Positions 36,021 to 45,606 of a stretch of DNA of 64,000 nt are shown here, in pieces. Both the position numbers and the translations under genes were made by a program. This DNA is from Andreesenia angusta (GTDB taxonomy: Bacteria; Bacillota; Clostridia; Tissierellales; Gottschalkiaceae), in the NCBI GenBank assembly GCA_030537835.1, contig JAUNVB010000005.1, positions 1-64,000 of the forward strand, written 5' to 3'. Under the pieces are notes generated by a model. It was not told the origin of the DNA, ran no database searches, and saw only the letters and a program-made list of their open reading frames with translations. Positions within the stretch are counted from its first letter, which is position 1, and each line of letters starts with the position of its first letter.

Positions 36021-37934
36021 CTAAGATAAAAACCTCTTATCTTCTACTCTCTTCGTTATCTTTCTCTCATCTAATTCTTCGATAATGGCTAAGGCCATCT
36101 TTCTATTCGTATTTAAAATATCCCTAGTCTCTCCTACAGTAATAGAGCCTTTATCTATTATATATTCTTTTATCATAGATACTGCCTTATCGAAAGCCTC
36201 TTTATGAATATAGACATCATCTTTCATCTTTATGATATTACCTAATTCTATAAGTGATTCAAATATCTGTTCAATTTTTTCTCTATTATATTTTTTAGAT
36301 AGATTTTTAATCAAATCTTCTCTCTTTAAAATTATAAAGCTCGAGCTCTGATATTCTTTTTCTATCAATTCTTTTAAATCTTTATCTTCTCCTAAAAATT
36401 CTATTTTAAATTCACTTTTCTGTAATTTATCATCAATTTGTACAATATCTCTCTGTTCAGATATATAAGATATTATCTGTTCTCCAAGTCTTGGTTTTGC
36501 TTTAGATAGATATCTACTTCTTATCTCCTCTTTAGAAATACCATTTCTAAAAGGATATTTCTTATGATATTTCTCTATCTCCTCAGAGATTTTCTCACCT
36601 AGTTTTGAAAGATAATCTATATGAATAATATATTTTTCTTTAGATAGGGAAAAGATTCTAACTAAATTATTCTCCTCTAATTCACTTAAATACTCTTCTA
36701 ACTCCTCTATAGTATTAGAAGTCATAACAGATAAATCCTTTATAGTCGGATATTTATCACTATTTTTCCCTATTATATTTTCTATTACCTCACTCTGATC
36801 TCCTCTTGATTTTATCTCTAGAGCTTCTATAGCTTCACTATCGAATCTCTTTTTCTTAGTAGGATTAGGATCTAATACTTCTCCTCCACCTATTGTCATC
36901 ATAGGTGAATAGAATCTTATTATAAATCTATCCCCTTTTGAAGCTGCAATTCTCTCCTCTAATCTCAATTGAGCGAAGCATTCTTCTCCTGGTGTCAAAT
37001 TCTCTTTATCTAAGATTACGACCCTACATAGAACTTCTTTAGAACCTATATATAGTCTCAATCTAGTTCTATTCTCTATTATTCTCTGTGAATCTTCTAA
37101 TAATTTCAATTTGACATCTAACATCATAGTCGATTCCATAGAATCCGTCAGTGCTATAACATCTCCTCTTTCAATATCATTTTTTTTAACTCCAGAGATA
37201 TTTATAGCTACTCTTTGACCTGCAAATGCTTTTTCCACATCATTTCCATGTACTTGAAGATTCCTTATCTTACCCTCTATATCTTTTGGGTATATTCTTA
37301 TCTGATCCCCTGTACTAAAACTTCCTGATACTAATGTTCCAGTTACAACAGTACCAAAACCAGAGATAGTAAAAACTCTATCTACAGGTAATTTAGGGTT
37401 TCCATAAACCTTTCTATTTTCTGTTTCCTCAACCATTTTTTCTATCTTCTCTTTTAACTCCGGTATTCCACTCTTACTAACAGAATCGACCTCTACTATA
37501 TCTGCATTCTCTAGAAATGTGCCCTCAACAGTCTCCATTATATCTTCTTTTACTAATTCTCTCCATTCATCATCAGTCAATCCACATTTCGTAAGGACTA
37601 TTATACCTCTATCTAATCCTAGAAGATTCAATATATCTAAATGCTCCTTAGTTTGAGGCATTATTCCTTCATCCGATGCAATTATTAATAAAACTATATC
37701 TATCCCTGTAATTCCAGCAAGCATGCTCTTTATGAACTTCTCATGACCAGGCACATCTATAATACCTGCCTTAGTACCATCAGATAGATTAAAATAAGTA
37801 AATCCAAGTTCTATCGATATTCCTCTTTCCTGTTCTTCTTTTAGCCTATCTGTCTGTCTTCCAGTTAAGGCATTTATCAAAGTCGTCTTACCATGATCTA
37901 TATGACCTGCTGTTCCTAATATTATATTCTTCAA
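36021..37934 (-). CDS. selB: Selenocysteine-specific elongation factor SelB
   Basis: 637-residue EF-Tu paralogue that carries Sec-tRNA to the ribosome at UGA/SECIS sites. G domain: GTAGHIDHGKTTLINAL, DVPGHEKFI, LTKCGLTDD. Beta-barrel domains follow (VFTISGFGTVVTGTL), then a C-terminal run of winged helices (about 380-637) that binds the SECIS hairpin. Only 3 nt separate it from selA. Confidence 0.97.
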   Translation of the reverse strand: MKNIILGTAGHIDHGKTTLINALTGRQTDRLKEEQERGISIELGFTYFNLSDGTKAGIIDVPGHEKFIKSMLAGITGIDIVLLIIASDEGIMPQTKEHLDILNLLGLDRGIIVLTKCGLTDDEWRELVKEDIMETVEGTFLENADIVEVDSVSKSGIPELKEKIEKMVEETENRKVYGNPKLPVDRVFTISGFGTVVTGTLVSGSFSTGDQIRIYPKDIEGKIRNLQVHGNDVEKAFAGQRVAINISGVKKNDIERGDVIALTDSMESTMMLDVKLKLLEDSQRIIENRTRLRLYIGSKEVLCRVVILDKENLTPGEECFAQLRLEERIAASKGDRFIIRFYSPMMTIGGGEVLDPNPTKKKRFDSEAIEALEIKSRGDQSEVIENIIGKNSDKYPTIKDLSVMTSNTIEELEEYLSELEENNLVRIFSLSKEKYIIHIDYLSKLGEKISEEIEKYHKKYPFRNGISKEEIRSRYLSKAKPRLGEQIISYISEQRDIVQIDDKLQKSEFKIEFLGEDKDLKELIEKEYQSSSFIILKREDLIKNLSKKYNREKIEQIFESLIELGNIIKMKDDVYIHKEAFDKAVSMIKEYIIDKGSITVGETRDILNTNRKMALAIIEELDERKITKRVEDKRFLS

Positions 37935-37937
37935 CGA

Positions 37938-39335
37938 TTACACCTCATTCAATGCTTTTTCAAATTCCTTTGCCATACCTTCTATCTGCTCATCAAAAAC
38001 AGTTCTAAAATCTAGATATAGGCTCTCTTTATATATTCTTCCAATTATAGGTGTTTCTAACTCTCTCAAACTCTTTTCAAATCTAGATATCTTTATAATA
38101 TCTGAACTGATTTTTACTGATCTACTCTCTAATCTTTCAAGTGGCATTGAACCTCCACCAACTTGAGAATAGTCTTTTACTATTTGAATATCTAATTTAT
38201 CTTTTGTACTATCATCTATTAATTTCATAAATCTAAAAGCCTTATCTTCTATCTCTTCTACATCCTGTACTATCATCTTAATAGTCGGTATTTTCTCTAT
38301 AGCCTTCTCTTCATCTATATAATACCTAAGAGTCGACTCTAATGCTGATATAGTGAATTTATCGATTCTAAAAGCTCTATTAAGAGGATGTCTTTTCATC
38401 TGATCAATATATTCGCTCTTTCCAACTATTATTCCAGCTTGTGGCCCTCCTAATAATTTATCTCCACTGAAAGTAATTATATCAACACCAGCTTTAACTG
38501 ATTCCTGAACAGTAGGCTCATATTCTAATCCATATCTAGATAGATCTATTAATACACCACTTCCTAAATCTTCTATAACTGGAATGGATTCTTCTCTTCC
38601 TAATTTTACTAAATCTTCTAAAGAAACATTATCTGTGAATCCAACTATTCTATAATTGCTAGTATGAACTTTAAGTAAAGCTCCTGTATCTTCATTTATA
38701 GCTCTTTGATAGTCGGATATATGAGTCTTATTAGTAGCACCTACTTCCACTAATTTTGCACCACTTTGTTCCATCACTTCTGGAATTCTAAAGGAGCCAC
38801 CTATTTCTACTAATTCACCTCTAGATGTTATAACTTCCTTACCATCACCCCATGAAGAAAGTGCAAGGATTACGGCTGCAGCATTATTATTCACTACTAA
38901 TGCATCTTCAGCTCCTGTAATTCTCTTTATCAGATCTACTATACTATCGTATCTAGAACCTCTTTTTCCCGTCTCTAAATCATATTCTAAATTCGTATAA
39001 TATCTGGCCATATTAGCTATATGAGATATAGTGTCTTCATTCATAAGTGATCTCCCTAGATTAGTATGAATTACTGTTCCCGTTGCATTTATTACATTCT
39101 TCAATTTGAATTCATAAGCCTTTTCCACTCTATCTATCGTCTTTTTCACTAGACTATCTATATCAAAATCTTTTTCCTCTACATCTTTTTCTCTTATTTT
39201 CTGTCTTAAACTATCTAGATTTTCTCTTATAATTTCAACTACAATATCTCTAGATCTCTTATCTATTAAATTTTTTATTCTATTATCTTCAATTATCTGA
39301 TCAACTTTCGGTATCTTACTATATAGATTTTTCAA
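37938..39335 (-). CDS. selA: L-seryl-tRNA(Sec) selenium transferase
   Basis: 465-residue PLP enzyme that converts Ser-tRNA(Sec) to Sec-tRNA(Sec) using selenophosphate. The PLP Lys is in ITFSGDKLLGGPQAGI. The N-terminal helical domain (IPKVDQIIEDNRIKNLIDKRSRDIVVEIIRENL) and INATGTVIHTNLGRS are typical. TTG start. Between selD (18-nt gap) and selB. Confidence 0.97.
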   Translation of the reverse strand: MKNLYSKIPKVDQIIEDNRIKNLIDKRSRDIVVEIIRENLDSLRQKIREKDVEEKDFDIDSLVKKTIDRVEKAYEFKLKNVINATGTVIHTNLGRSLMNEDTISHIANMARYYTNLEYDLETGKRGSRYDSIVDLIKRITGAEDALVVNNNAAAVILALSSWGDGKEVITSRGELVEIGGSFRIPEVMEQSGAKLVEVGATNKTHISDYQRAINEDTGALLKVHTSNYRIVGFTDNVSLEDLVKLGREESIPVIEDLGSGVLIDLSRYGLEYEPTVQESVKAGVDIITFSGDKLLGGPQAGIIVGKSEYIDQMKRHPLNRAFRIDKFTISALESTLRYYIDEEKAIEKIPTIKMIVQDVEEIEDKAFRFMKLIDDSTKDKLDIQIVKDYSQVGGGSMPLERLESRSVKISSDIIKISRFEKSLRELETPIIGRIYKESLYLDFRTVFDEQIEGMAKEFEKALNEV

Positions 39336-39353
39336 AATTACACCACCTAATAT

Positions 39354-40391
39354 CTATTTAACTATTAAACTCTTCTCACCTTTTTTCTCTACTCGACCAA
39401 TTACTGCATACTTTGTAGGGCTTTTTTCTAATTCTTTTAATAATTCATCTAATCTATTTTCATCAACAGATATCATAAGTCCGCCTGAAGTCTGAGGATC
39501 ATAGAGCATATCTTTTATCTCTCTTTTCACAGAGTCTGAAAAATTTACTTTATCCCCAATGAATTTTTCATTAGCATAAGTTCCCTCAGGAACGAGTCCA
39601 AGTCTTGCAAGTTCGACAGCTCCATCTATTAGTGGAATTCTATCCGAGTCAAGAACTATGGTCTTATCACTTCCCTCAGCCATTTCTAATGCATGTCCTA
39701 AAAGCCCAAATCCAGTTATATCAGTACATGCATTGACACCGACTCTATTCATAGCTTCCATAGCAAATTTATTTAATGTAGTCATATTTTTAACGGCTTC
39801 ATCATATACTTGCTCTTCTACTATATCTCCTTTTATAGCAGAGTTTATAATTCCAAGTCCTAATGGCTTTGTCAGAACTAATATATCTCCTTCTTTAGCA
39901 TCGCTGTTTTTTATGACTTTATCTGGATTTACAAAACCTACTGCACATAATCCATACTTAGGTTCATCGTCCTGAACAGTATGACCTCCTACTAATATAG
40001 CTCCTGCTTCTAAAATCTTATCATGTCCACCTTTTAATATTTCAGCCATTATATCTGGACTTAAACAGTTCGGAAAACATATTAAGTTCATAGCTAGCTT
40101 AGGATTAGTTCCCATAGCATAGACATCAGATAGTGAATTTGCAACTGCTATCTGACCATAGACGAAAGGATCATCTACTACTGGTGTGAAAAAATCAACA
40201 GTTATTACCATAGCTTCTTCATCATTTATTTTATATACTGCCGCATCATCGGAAGTTTCTATTCCAACTAATAAATTCTCATCTCTTTCTACATTCGGTA
40301 ATTGACACAGAACCTGTGCCAAGGTATCAGGACCTATTTTCGCAGCTCATCCTGATGTCTTAGTCATTTGAGTAAGTCTTTTTTCTTCCAA
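39354..40391 (-). CDS. selD: Selenide, water dikinase SelD, a selenoprotein (TGA = Sec)
   Basis: 345 residues including selenocysteine. SelD makes selenophosphate from selenide and ATP. The frame runs through TGA at plus-strand 40347-40349 (codon 15): LTQMTKTSG-U-AAKIGPDTLAQVL. This is the SelD active-site loop, normally Cys or Sec, followed by the essential Lys. TTG 40391 is used, with AGGGGG 8 nt upstream. A call that treats TGA as stop would begin near 40322 and lose the catalytic residue. ETSDDAAVYKI, VGGHTVQDDEPKYG and ACTDITGFGLLGHALEMA follow as in the family. 17 nt after comEA, first of selDAB. Confidence 0.96.
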
Positions 40392-40408
40392 ATCTATATC
40401 CCCCTATT

Positions 40409-41050
40409 TCATCTAACTTTTATATAGTCTTTCAATGATTCGAATTTTTTCTCTCCAATTCCATTTACCTGCATAATATCTTCTATACTTTCAAATTTCT
40501 TTTCTTCTCTATATTCAATAATTTTATTAGCCGTCGCTTCTCCTACACCATCTAATTCCATCAATTCTTCCTTAGTAGCAGAATTAATATTTATAGTTTT
40601 CTTATCCGAATCAGTTCCTAGATTATTTTGTATTAATTCCTCTCTTATTTCTAAATTTTCTCCTATATTAGGTATATAAATCATCTCTTCATCTTCTACT
40701 ATTTTTGCTAGATTTACAGAATTCATATCTGCATTTTCTGTAAAACCTCCTGCAAGCTCTATAATGTCTATAATTCTACTCTCTTCTCTTGCATGAACAA
40801 TCCCAGGATTATTTACAGCACCCTTTACATCTACTATTATACTATCTAGGTTATAGGAATTGTCACTCAATTGACTATCATCTTTTTCTATACTTTTTTT
40901 ATCATCTATAGGAAATTTTAATTCACTTTCTTGATATGCTTCAATTTCATTTTCTCTATCACTCATTTTGAAATAAAAAAATACGCTTATCAAACCTAAT
41001 ATTAGTATAGCTATTTGTTTGTTCTTTGTAAAGTTTTTCAAATTATCCAC
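40409..41050 (-). CDS. comEA: Competence protein ComEA (helix-hairpin-helix DNA receptor)
   Basis: 213 residues. An N-terminal membrane anchor (about 11-28), a low-complexity acidic linker, an SLBB domain (about 70-135; VDVKGAVNNPGIVHAREESRIIDIIELAGGF), and a C-terminal double helix-hairpin-helix (ININSATKEELMELDGVGEATANKIIEYR). Binds DNA at the cell surface and passes it to ComEC. Just upstream of selD, so the two may share a transcript without sharing a function. Confidence 0.93.
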   Translation of the reverse strand: MDNLKNFTKNKQIAILILGLISVFFYFKMSDRENEIEAYQESELKFPIDDKKSIEKDDSQLSDNSYNLDSIIVDVKGAVNNPGIVHAREESRIIDIIELAGGFTENADMNSVNLAKIVEDEEMIYIPNIGENLEIREELIQNNLGTDSDKKTININSATKEELMELDGVGEATANKIIEYREEKKFESIEDIMQVNGIGEKKFESLKDYIKVR

Positions 41051-41150
41051 TTCCTCATCATTTTTATGAATATATCTCTCAATTTTGTTTAACCTATGAT
41101 ATAATTATTCTGTATTTTAAATTTAATATATTAATATAAGGGGAAAAGAT

Positions 41151-42506
41151 ATGAATAGAAAATTACTTTTTATTCCGGTATTTATATCATTATTTATATT
41201 TCTTTTTAACGATTCAGCTTTTTCTATACCGGAAGTATTCGGCGAAACTGCAGTCCTAATAGATGCAGATACTGGCCAAGTTCTATATGATAAAGACAAG
41301 GATAGAACTATGTATCCAGCAAGTACTACTAAAATCTTAACCTGCATAGTTGCATTAGAGAATTCAGATCTTAATGATATTGTAACGGTAGATGATAAGA
41401 CTCCTTTTGAAGTAGAGGGAGGTCATATAGCTTTAGAAGCAGGAGAAATCTTGACTATGGATCAATTGCTTAATGCAATGATGTTAAATTCTGCAAATGA
41501 TGCCGCTATGGTAATAGGAAGGTATATAGGTTATACTCTTGAAAATTTCAGTGATATGATGAATAAAAAGGCAAAAGAATTAGGTGCAAATAATACATAT
41601 TTTAGAAATCCTAGTGGCCTTCCAGATAAAGAACATATAACTACGGCCTATGATTTAGCTAAAATCACTCAATATGCTCTTAATAATGAAAAATTTAGAT
41701 ATTATGTTTCAAAATATGAAGATACTATACCACCTACTAATAAAAAAGATGAGATGAGATATCTTGTGAATTCTAATAAGATGTTGTACAGTGATAAGAT
41801 TATTGAAGTTGATGGAATCGAAACTCCAATTAAATATGAGGGTATTACTGGAGTTAAAACTGGTTATACTGATGATGCTCAAAATTGTCTTGTATCCTCT
41901 GCTAAAAGAGGTGATAGAGAGTATATATCTGTGGTTCTGCATTCTAATCTAAATATGATATATATAGATTCTCATAAATTATTAGATTATGCTTTTAATA
42001 AATTTGATAAGGAAATTCTTCAAAAAAAAGACAGTATATTTAAAATGAAATATAAGGGGAAGAATTTACCTCTAAAATTGAATATGGATATTATTGCAAA
42101 TCTTGATAATACAAAGATAGTAGATCCATCTGAAAAAAATATCTTAACTAAATACGGTATAAATAAGAAGCTCAATATTGATGATGAGAAGATGAAAAAC
42201 TATAAAAAAGGTGATTTTGTAGGTGTTTTAGAATACTATCAGGGTGATAATTTAATAGGCTCTTCTCCTGTAAGTATTCAAAAGAGCAAAGGTCTGTTCA
42301 GTTCATTTAAGAATAGTTTTTTTAATAAAGATTCTTTAGATAAAAAAACGAGAAATCAAGAAAATGATTTTAGATTAAAAGATATTTTACATTTAAATAT
42401 TATTTTAATAGTATTCATAATATCGATTTTTATCGTAATAATTTTTTTATTTATCAGAAATTTAATAAGAAAAATAAATAGAAAAAAGTATAGAAAAAAG
42501 AAATAA
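41151..42506 (+). CDS. dacF: D-alanyl-D-alanine carboxypeptidase (DacF-like)
   Basis: 451-residue penicillin-binding protein that trims peptidoglycan stem peptides. Signal peptide (1-26); SxxK nucleophile in YPASTTK, SAN in LNSANDAAM, KTG in GVKTGYT; a C-terminal PBP5 beta domain; then a membrane anchor at about 408-432 with a highly basic tail. The anchor is a full transmembrane helix rather than an amphipathic one. Divergent from comEA; ends at a strong terminator. Confidence 0.93.
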   Translation: MNRKLLFIPVFISLFIFLFNDSAFSIPEVFGETAVLIDADTGQVLYDKDKDRTMYPASTTKILTCIVALENSDLNDIVTVDDKTPFEVEGGHIALEAGEILTMDQLLNAMMLNSANDAAMVIGRYIGYTLENFSDMMNKKAKELGANNTYFRNPSGLPDKEHITTAYDLAKITQYALNNEKFRYYVSKYEDTIPPTNKKDEMRYLVNSNKMLYSDKIIEVDGIETPIKYEGITGVKTGYTDDAQNCLVSSAKRGDREYISVVLHSNLNMIYIDSHKLLDYAFNKFDKEILQKKDSIFKMKYKGKNLPLKLNMDIIANLDNTKIVDPSEKNILTKYGINKKLNIDDEKMKNYKKGDFVGVLEYYQGDNLIGSSPVSIQKSKGLFSSFKNSFFNKDSLDKKTRNQENDFRLKDILHLNIILIVFIISIFIVIIFLFIRNLIRKINRKKYRKKK

Positions 42507-42536
42507 GAATTTTGATTCGTTTTTATAATATTTGAA

Positions 42537-42568
42537 AAATGAATCCGTATTTAAATACGGATTCATTT
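42537..42568 (+). terminator. Bidirectional terminator between dacF and ridA
   Basis: A perfect palindrome centred at 42552/42553 (ATGAATCCGTATTT and its complement), with AAAA on the left and TTTTTTT on the right. Confidence 0.85.
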
Positions 42569-42582
42569 TTTTATCTTTAATT

Positions 42583-42963
42583 TTACTTTAATATTGCTAT
42601 GGCTTCAATCTCTACATTTGCATCTTTTGGTAATCTAGCCACTTCTACACATGATCTTGCTGGCTTATTATCTGAAAAATATTCTGAATAGACTTCATTT
42701 ATAATCGCAAAATCATCCATATTCTTTATAAATACCGTAGTCTTAACTATATCTTCAAGACTAGCTCCTCCTGCTTCTATTACTGCTTTTAAATTCTCTA
42801 GAGATTGTTTCGTTTCCACTTTTATATCTGATTTATCTAATTCTCCCGTTTCAGGATTTATTCCTAATTGCCCTGATGTAAAGACCATTTTTCCAGATTT
42901 CATTCCTTGAGAATATGGTCCTATAGCTCCTGGTGCTCTATCTGTTGAAATTATTTCTGACAT
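42583..42963 (-). CDS. ridA: RidA-family enamine/imine deaminase
   Basis: 126 residues. Typical N-terminus MSEIISTDRAPGAIGPYSQ, then FTSGQLGINPETGEL and the Arg/Cys/Glu substrate site in PARSCVEVARLPKDANVEIEAIA. Hydrolyses reactive 2-aminoacrylate. ATG 42963 is behind GAGGAGGG; upstream in-frame starts lie inside rsfS. Follows rsfS. Confidence 0.95.
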   Translation of the reverse strand: MSEIISTDRAPGAIGPYSQGMKSGKMVFTSGQLGINPETGELDKSDIKVETKQSLENLKAVIEAGGASLEDIVKTTVFIKNMDDFAIINEVYSEYFSDNKPARSCVEVARLPKDANVEIEAIAILK

Positions 42964-42976
42964 AAAATTCCCTCCT

Positions 42977-43318
42977 CTAATCGATATCATAAGAACTTGC
43001 ATCTAGCCATAATTTTTCTAGATTATAAAATTCTCTTTCACTTTGTTTAAATATATGGACTATAGTATCACCATAGTCTAATATAACCCATCTACCACTC
43101 TTATAACCTTCAGTATTAATAGGTTCTATACCAGCTTCAGTCATCTTCATCTCGATCTCATTTCCAATAGCAGATACCTGTCTTTCAGAGTTAGCACTCA
43201 TAATAATATAATAATCTGCTATTGAACTAAGTCCCCTAATATCTATTACTTTAATATCGAATGCTTTTTTTGATTCTGATGCTGATAATATAGTATTAAC
43301 TTCTTGATTAAATTTCAA
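42977..43318 (-). CDS. rsfS: Ribosome silencing factor RsfS
   Basis: 113 residues from TTG 43318, with AAGGAGAG 7 nt upstream; an in-frame ATG ten codons earlier is less likely. DUF143 features: FDIKVIDIRGLSSIADYYIIMSA, GYKSGRWVILDYGDTIVHIF and the final YNLEKLWLDA. It binds L14 and blocks subunit joining in starvation. It lies after nadD-yqeK and the LCP gene, the usual Firmicute order. Confidence 0.95.
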   Translation of the reverse strand: MKFNQEVNTILSASESKKAFDIKVIDIRGLSSIADYYIIMSANSERQVSAIGNEIEMKMTEAGIEPINTEGYKSGRWVILDYGDTIVHIFKQSEREFYNLEKLWLDASSYDID

Positions 43319-43351
43319 AATATTTCTCTCCTTATATGGTGAGTTCATTAT

Positions 43352-44350
43352 CTAATTATCGTCTATTATTTCTTCCTCACCATCATCTTCATCTTCTTTA
43401 TCATCTTTACTTTCCTCAGCTTCATTTATCTCTTTTTTTGTAACAGTACTCTTTTCGAAAAGTTCGAATATTACATCCTCCACCTCATCTTCTCTAACTA
43501 TAACGTATGATATTCCGTCAATATCCTGAGGATCTGCTGGTAGAGTCTCAAATTGAGTCTTCTCTCCCGATATCTTAGTTATAGCAGTCGTATAAGAAAG
43601 TATATCTTTAACAGACATATTCGTACTGATATTTTCTCCAGTCGATTTCAATATCATCGGAGCCTTCAATATATAAAGAGGGTTTTTTGCTTTTTTAAGC
43701 AATGATTGAACAAAAGACTGTTGTGCTTTTATTCTACCTAAATCCTGTTCTGGATACCCTGATCTAAATCTTAGGAATTGTAGTGATTTATCTCCATTTA
43801 AAACTTGTTTTCCTTTTTTAAGATTTATCTTAAGTGGTGGATCTGCATAAGGATCTTCGTATTTCATATCCATAGGTACGTCCACTTCTACTCCATTTAG
43901 AGTATCTACAACTTCTTTAACTACATCATAATCTACTCTAACATAATATTTTATATTTAGATCAAAATTATTATTTATAGTCTTAAGAGTGAGCTCTGGC
44001 CCACCATAAGCATGTGCATGGTTTATCTTATCTTCACCATGTCCTGGTATCTTAACTAATGTATCTCTTGGAATAGATAGAACTGCTAATTTATTAGTCT
44101 GCTTAAAGTACTTGCAGACCATTATAGTATCCGTTCTTTGACCCTTAATTTGCTCATCCGTCTCAGCATCTACTCCCATCATAACAAAAGTTAAATCATC
44201 CTCAGGCTCATTCACCTCTGATATATCTTCTGGTATATCAGAACTATTTATATTATTACTATCTCTGTTATTTATATAGAATATACCTACAACTAATAAG
44301 GAGAAAACTATTACCCAAGAAATAAAAATAATTAAAAATCTTTTCATCAT
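43352..44350 (-). CDS. LytR-CpsA-Psr family protein (wall polymer ligase)
   Basis: 332 residues. N-terminal membrane anchor (about 5-25); extracellular LCP domain with VMMGVDAE, RTDTIMVCKYFKQTNKLAVLSIPRDTLV, and FLRFRSGYPEQDLGRIKAQQSFV holding the catalytic Arg residues; an acidic C-terminal tail (KDDKEDEDDGEEE). Attaches teichoic-acid-like or other polymers to peptidoglycan. It overlaps the nadD-yqeK stop. Confidence 0.92.
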   Translation of the reverse strand: MMKRFLIIFISWVIVFSLLVVGIFYINNRDSNNINSSDIPEDISEVNEPEDDLTFVMMGVDAETDEQIKGQRTDTIMVCKYFKQTNKLAVLSIPRDTLVKIPGHGEDKINHAHAYGGPELTLKTINNNFDLNIKYYVRVDYDVVKEVVDTLNGVEVDVPMDMKYEDPYADPPLKINLKKGKQVLNGDKSLQFLRFRSGYPEQDLGRIKAQQSFVQSLLKKAKNPLYILKAPMILKSTGENISTNMSVKDILSYTTAITKISGEKTQFETLPADPQDIDGISYVIVREDEVEDVIFELFEKSTVTKKEINEAEESKDDKEDEDDGEEEIIDDN

Positions 44351-45507
44351 TCTCCTCCAAACTTTTCATTTAAGAGAAAGTTTCTTGCTTTGACAGTATC
44401 TAGATGAAGTATCTGCTTCGATTCTATTATATGTATAATAGTATTTTCTAATGCAAATATCATAGCCTTGTCTAGATTTTCATCCGCCAATCGTCTTGCC
44501 TCTTCCACTTTTTCAAAATTTCTACCATATTCTGTATAGTCAGCAAGATATACTATTTTTTCAAGAGGACTCATATCCTCTCTCCCCGTAGTATGGTATC
44601 TTATCGAATTCAATATATCTTTATCTTGAATATCGTATACTTTCTTTGCTATTATTTCACCCAAAATACAATGAAAATTAACTGTATCTGATTTTATTTT
44701 TTCTTCTAAAATTATATCAAAGTCAGTAGATATTTTCAATAAGACATCTTCGTCTCTAACTTTTCCTATATCGTGTAATAGTCCAGCTAGATATGCTCTT
44801 TCAGAGTCTTCACCATGCTTATGCGCTAATTCACTTGCTCTATCTGCAACTCTTAAGCTATGTTCATATCTGCTAGTTTTCAATGTATCTTTCAATTGTT
44901 TAAGTATTTTTTCTATCATTTCTCCCTCTTCTTGATAGAGCTTTTTTTGATAAATAAATTTTTCAACTATATCAGTTACAAGGTATTTAATACTCTTCTT
45001 CTCCTTAACTCTTCTTCTTATCTCTGTAGAAGAGATATCTAAAAGCATTGAATCTATGAATATGATTTTTGAAGATAATTCATTTTCTAAAGAGAGATCA
45101 TCTAAATTAAATCCTTTTCTCTGATAACAAACTATTTTGCAGTATTCAAATATCTCTCTATAATCCTTCCATTTATGGAAATTCTTAGCAGAATCACTCC
45201 CTATTATAAAGAAATATTCTACATTTGAATCCATTTTTTTCAATTCTTTAATAGTATCTATAGTATAAGAATGAACTTCGCCTTTAATCTCAATATCTGA
45301 AATTTCAAAGAATTCATTATCCTCAATCGCCATTTTCGTCATCAGATATCTATCTTCATCCGATGTACTAACTTTTTTATGTGGTGGTCTCCCATTTGGA
45401 ATGAAGATAATTTTATCTAATCCTAGCTCAACTCTTATATACTCTGAGATAATAAGATGACCTAAATGAATCGGATCAAATGTTCCTCCCATTATACCAT
45501 AACGCAT
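44347..45507 (-). CDS. nadD: NadD-YqeK fusion: nicotinate-nucleotide adenylyltransferase plus HD hydrolase
   Basis: 386 residues as one frame. Residues 1-195 are NadD (GGTFDPIHLGHLIISEY nucleotide site, DISSTEIRRRVKEKKS); it adenylates NaMN in NAD synthesis. Residues 197-386 are YqeK (SLRVADRASELAHKHG, LAGLLHDIGK, HTTGREDMSPLEKIVYLADY), an HD-domain hydrolase of diadenosine tetraphosphate. The two are normally separate neighbours. At the junction, ATG 44919 (MIEKILKQ) still has GAGGGAG just upstream, so free YqeK may also be made. Upstream of the LCP gene and rsfS. Confidence 0.92.
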   Translation of the reverse strand: MRYGIMGGTFDPIHLGHLIISEYIRVELGLDKIIFIPNGRPPHKKVSTSDEDRYLMTKMAIEDNEFFEISDIEIKGEVHSYTIDTIKELKKMDSNVEYFFIIGSDSAKNFHKWKDYREIFEYCKIVCYQRKGFNLDDLSLENELSSKIIFIDSMLLDISSTEIRRRVKEKKSIKYLVTDIVEKFIYQKKLYQEEGEMIEKILKQLKDTLKTSRYEHSLRVADRASELAHKHGEDSERAYLAGLLHDIGKVRDEDVLLKISTDFDIILEEKIKSDTVNFHCILGEIIAKKVYDIQDKDILNSIRYHTTGREDMSPLEKIVYLADYTEYGRNFEKVEEARRLADENLDKAMIFALENTIIHIIESKQILHLDTVKARNFLLNEKFGGE

Positions 45508-45572
45508 AAATTCACCCCTAATACTATGATTATACCATTAAGTTGAGTAGTATTTAACTAATTTTATAAAAA

Positions 45573-45606
45573 AATAGAACTTCCTTTCTATTTAGGAAGC
45601 TCTATT
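45573..45606 (-). terminator. Terminator after yhbY
   Basis: A 13-bp stem (AATAGAGCTTCCT / AGGAAGTTCTATT on the minus strand, one G-U) is followed by TTTTTT and overlaps the yhbY stop. Confidence 0.8.

Noticed and set aside
40320-40349. TGA at 40347 as a true stop codon before selD
   Set aside because: The sequence on both sides is the conserved SelD active-site loop, and the selenocysteine machinery is encoded next to it.
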